Assembly: GCA_028292075.1 (NCBI GenBank)
Contig: JAQGNA010000390.1
Span: 1-5,143 of the forward strand
DNA from: Rhodoferax sp.
GTDB taxonomy: Bacteria; Pseudomonadota; Gammaproteobacteria; Burkholderiales; Burkholderiaceae
Length of the DNA stretch: 5,143 nt
Direction of reading: 5' to 3'
Shown one piece after another: positions 4,528 to 5,143 of the stretch. Under the pieces are notes generated by a model, which had not been told where the DNA came from, did no database searches, and saw only the letters and a list, made by a program, of their open reading frames with translations. The translations under genes and the position numbers were made by a program. The stretch's first letter is position 1. Every line of letters begins with the position of its first letter.

Positions 4528-5143
4528 GGTTGCAAAAATGCGGTGACGCGCGGTCGGATGACCAGCAGGTAGAGACATGCCGCCGCGGCCGCTTTCAGCG
4601 CGCAGGGCAGCAGGCCGTAGGCATAGCCGAGCGCCTGGAGCGCGGCTGGATCACGGCTGCCGGGGCTGTAGCCGAACACGGCCAGCACGGGCAGCGCCAG
4701 GCCGGCGGCGAGCGCGAGGTTGAGCTTGGTGGCGAAGTTCCACCAGCCAAAATAGCGGCCGGCGGCGGTTTCGCCCGGCATGCCGGCAGCGACTTCGGCC
4801 GGGGCGGCCTGGCGGTGCGACAGCAGTCCGGCCAGCATGGCGCCGGGCAGGGCCAGGTCGGTACCGAGTGCCGCGCCCGACAGCGCGCAGACCACCAAAA
4901 AGGCCGTGCTCTGCCCCGCCCCCAGCTGCGCGGCCCAGATGAACACCGCAATCGACAGCGTCATGCCGCACAGCCAGGTGCGCGCCAGCCCGAACCGGGG
5001 CACCAGGCGCAGCCAGAGCGGGATCGCGGCCGCGGCGCAGACGAAATAAAGGCCGAGGAACGCTGGCTCCATGCCGGCCGGCGCCTGGAGCCGGTCCTGC
5101 ACGAAGAACAGCACCAGCGTGGCCGGCACGGCACTGGCAATGC
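4512..5143 (-). CDS. MFS transporter, GPH/MelB-like, C-terminal half, 5' truncated by window
   Basis: This is an integral inner-membrane transporter cut by the right edge, with 209 residues visible. A GTG at 5129 could be taken as a start, but the frame stays open to the edge (IASAVPATLVLFF), and the segment around it is a membrane helix that family members carry mid-protein, so the gene continues outside. About six hydrophobic segments are visible, as expected for the second half of a 12-helix carrier. They lie near 'VPATLVLFF', 'FLGLYFVCAAAAIPLWL', 'WLCGMTLSIAVFIWAA', 'FLVVCALSGAALGTDLALP', 'WWNFATKLNLALAAGLALP' and 'GLLPCALKAAAAACLYLLV'. The 'GRYFGWWNFATKLNLAL' segment and the Asp in 'GTDLALPGAM' are typical of the glycoside-pentoside-hexuronide:cation symporter-like branch (MFS_2). 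Although such proteins are often annotated as sugar symporters, the neighbours (DUF3833 lipoprotein overlapping by 4 bases, then SDR) suggest a lipid-linked role, which is inference. Confidence 0.88.
   Translation of the reverse strand, partial: IASAVPATLVLFFVQDRLQAPAGMEPAFLGLYFVCAAAAIPLWLRLVPRFGLARTWLCGMTLSIAVFIWAAQLGAGQSTAFLVVCALSGAALGTDLALPGAMLAGLLSHRQAAPAEVAAGMPGETAAGRYFGWWNFATKLNLALAAGLALPVLAVFGYSPGSRDPAALQALGYAYGLLPCALKAAAAACLYLLVIRPRVTAFLQPEPHP

Noticed and set aside
4516..4578. Lipoprotein start at 4578
   Set aside because: It would put 21 residues in front of the signal peptide, spoil lipoprotein export and deepen the overlap with the transporter gene.
5127..5129. GTG at 5129 as the start of the MFS transporter
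   Set aside because: The frame continues to the edge with membrane-helix sequence, and only about six of the expected twelve helices are present, so the true start lies outside.

Overview
The window is GC-rich DNA with densely packed genes on both strands. Gene content and protein style (a ProQ/FinO protein with a long Gly/Arg/Gln-rich arm, a DMSO-reductase-type molybdoenzyme, and an MFS/DUF3833/SDR gene set) suggest a betaproteobacterium of the order Burkholderiales, most like the Comamonadaceae. This placement comes from recognising families by eye, not from a search. I see no RNA gene, insertion sequence, phage gene or CRISPR array. No stretch longer than 300 bases lacks a gene.

Left part: positions 1-1046 (+) hold the C-terminal part of a molybdopterin oxidoreductase whose start lies outside the window. 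It converges on a small 57-residue gene of unknown function at 1199-1372 (-). The gap between the two stop codons holds two consecutive perfect hairpins, probably a shared terminator. A 212-base divergent intergenic region (1373-1584) follows, with weak promoter-like sites in both directions and a perfect 8-bp inverted repeat between them.

Centre: 1585-2499 (+) encodes a 304-residue ProQ/FinO RNA-binding protein with a disordered basic N-terminal arm and a C-terminal extension containing a duplicated 19-residue motif. Just downstream on the same strand is a small stand-alone ABC ATPase (2534-3169) with no permease beside it and with unusual Q-loop and H-loop positions. The two probably share a transcript.

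Right part: three minus-strand genes read leftward and look like one operon: the C-terminal half of a GPH/MelB-type MFS transporter (4512 to past the right edge), a DUF3833 lipoprotein (3988-4515, overlapping the transporter by ATGA) and an SDR oxidoreductase (3177-3947). From memory of the literature, the same three families sit together in the sigma-E/ChrR singlet-oxygen regulon of Rhodobacter sphaeroides, next to a flavin amine oxidase and a cyclopropane-fatty-acid-synthase-like protein involved in modifying membrane fatty acids. I therefore infer that this is the promoter-distal end of such a lipid-modification operon, with its other genes expected beyond position 5143. The SDR gene and the ABC gene converge with only 7 bases between their stop codons.
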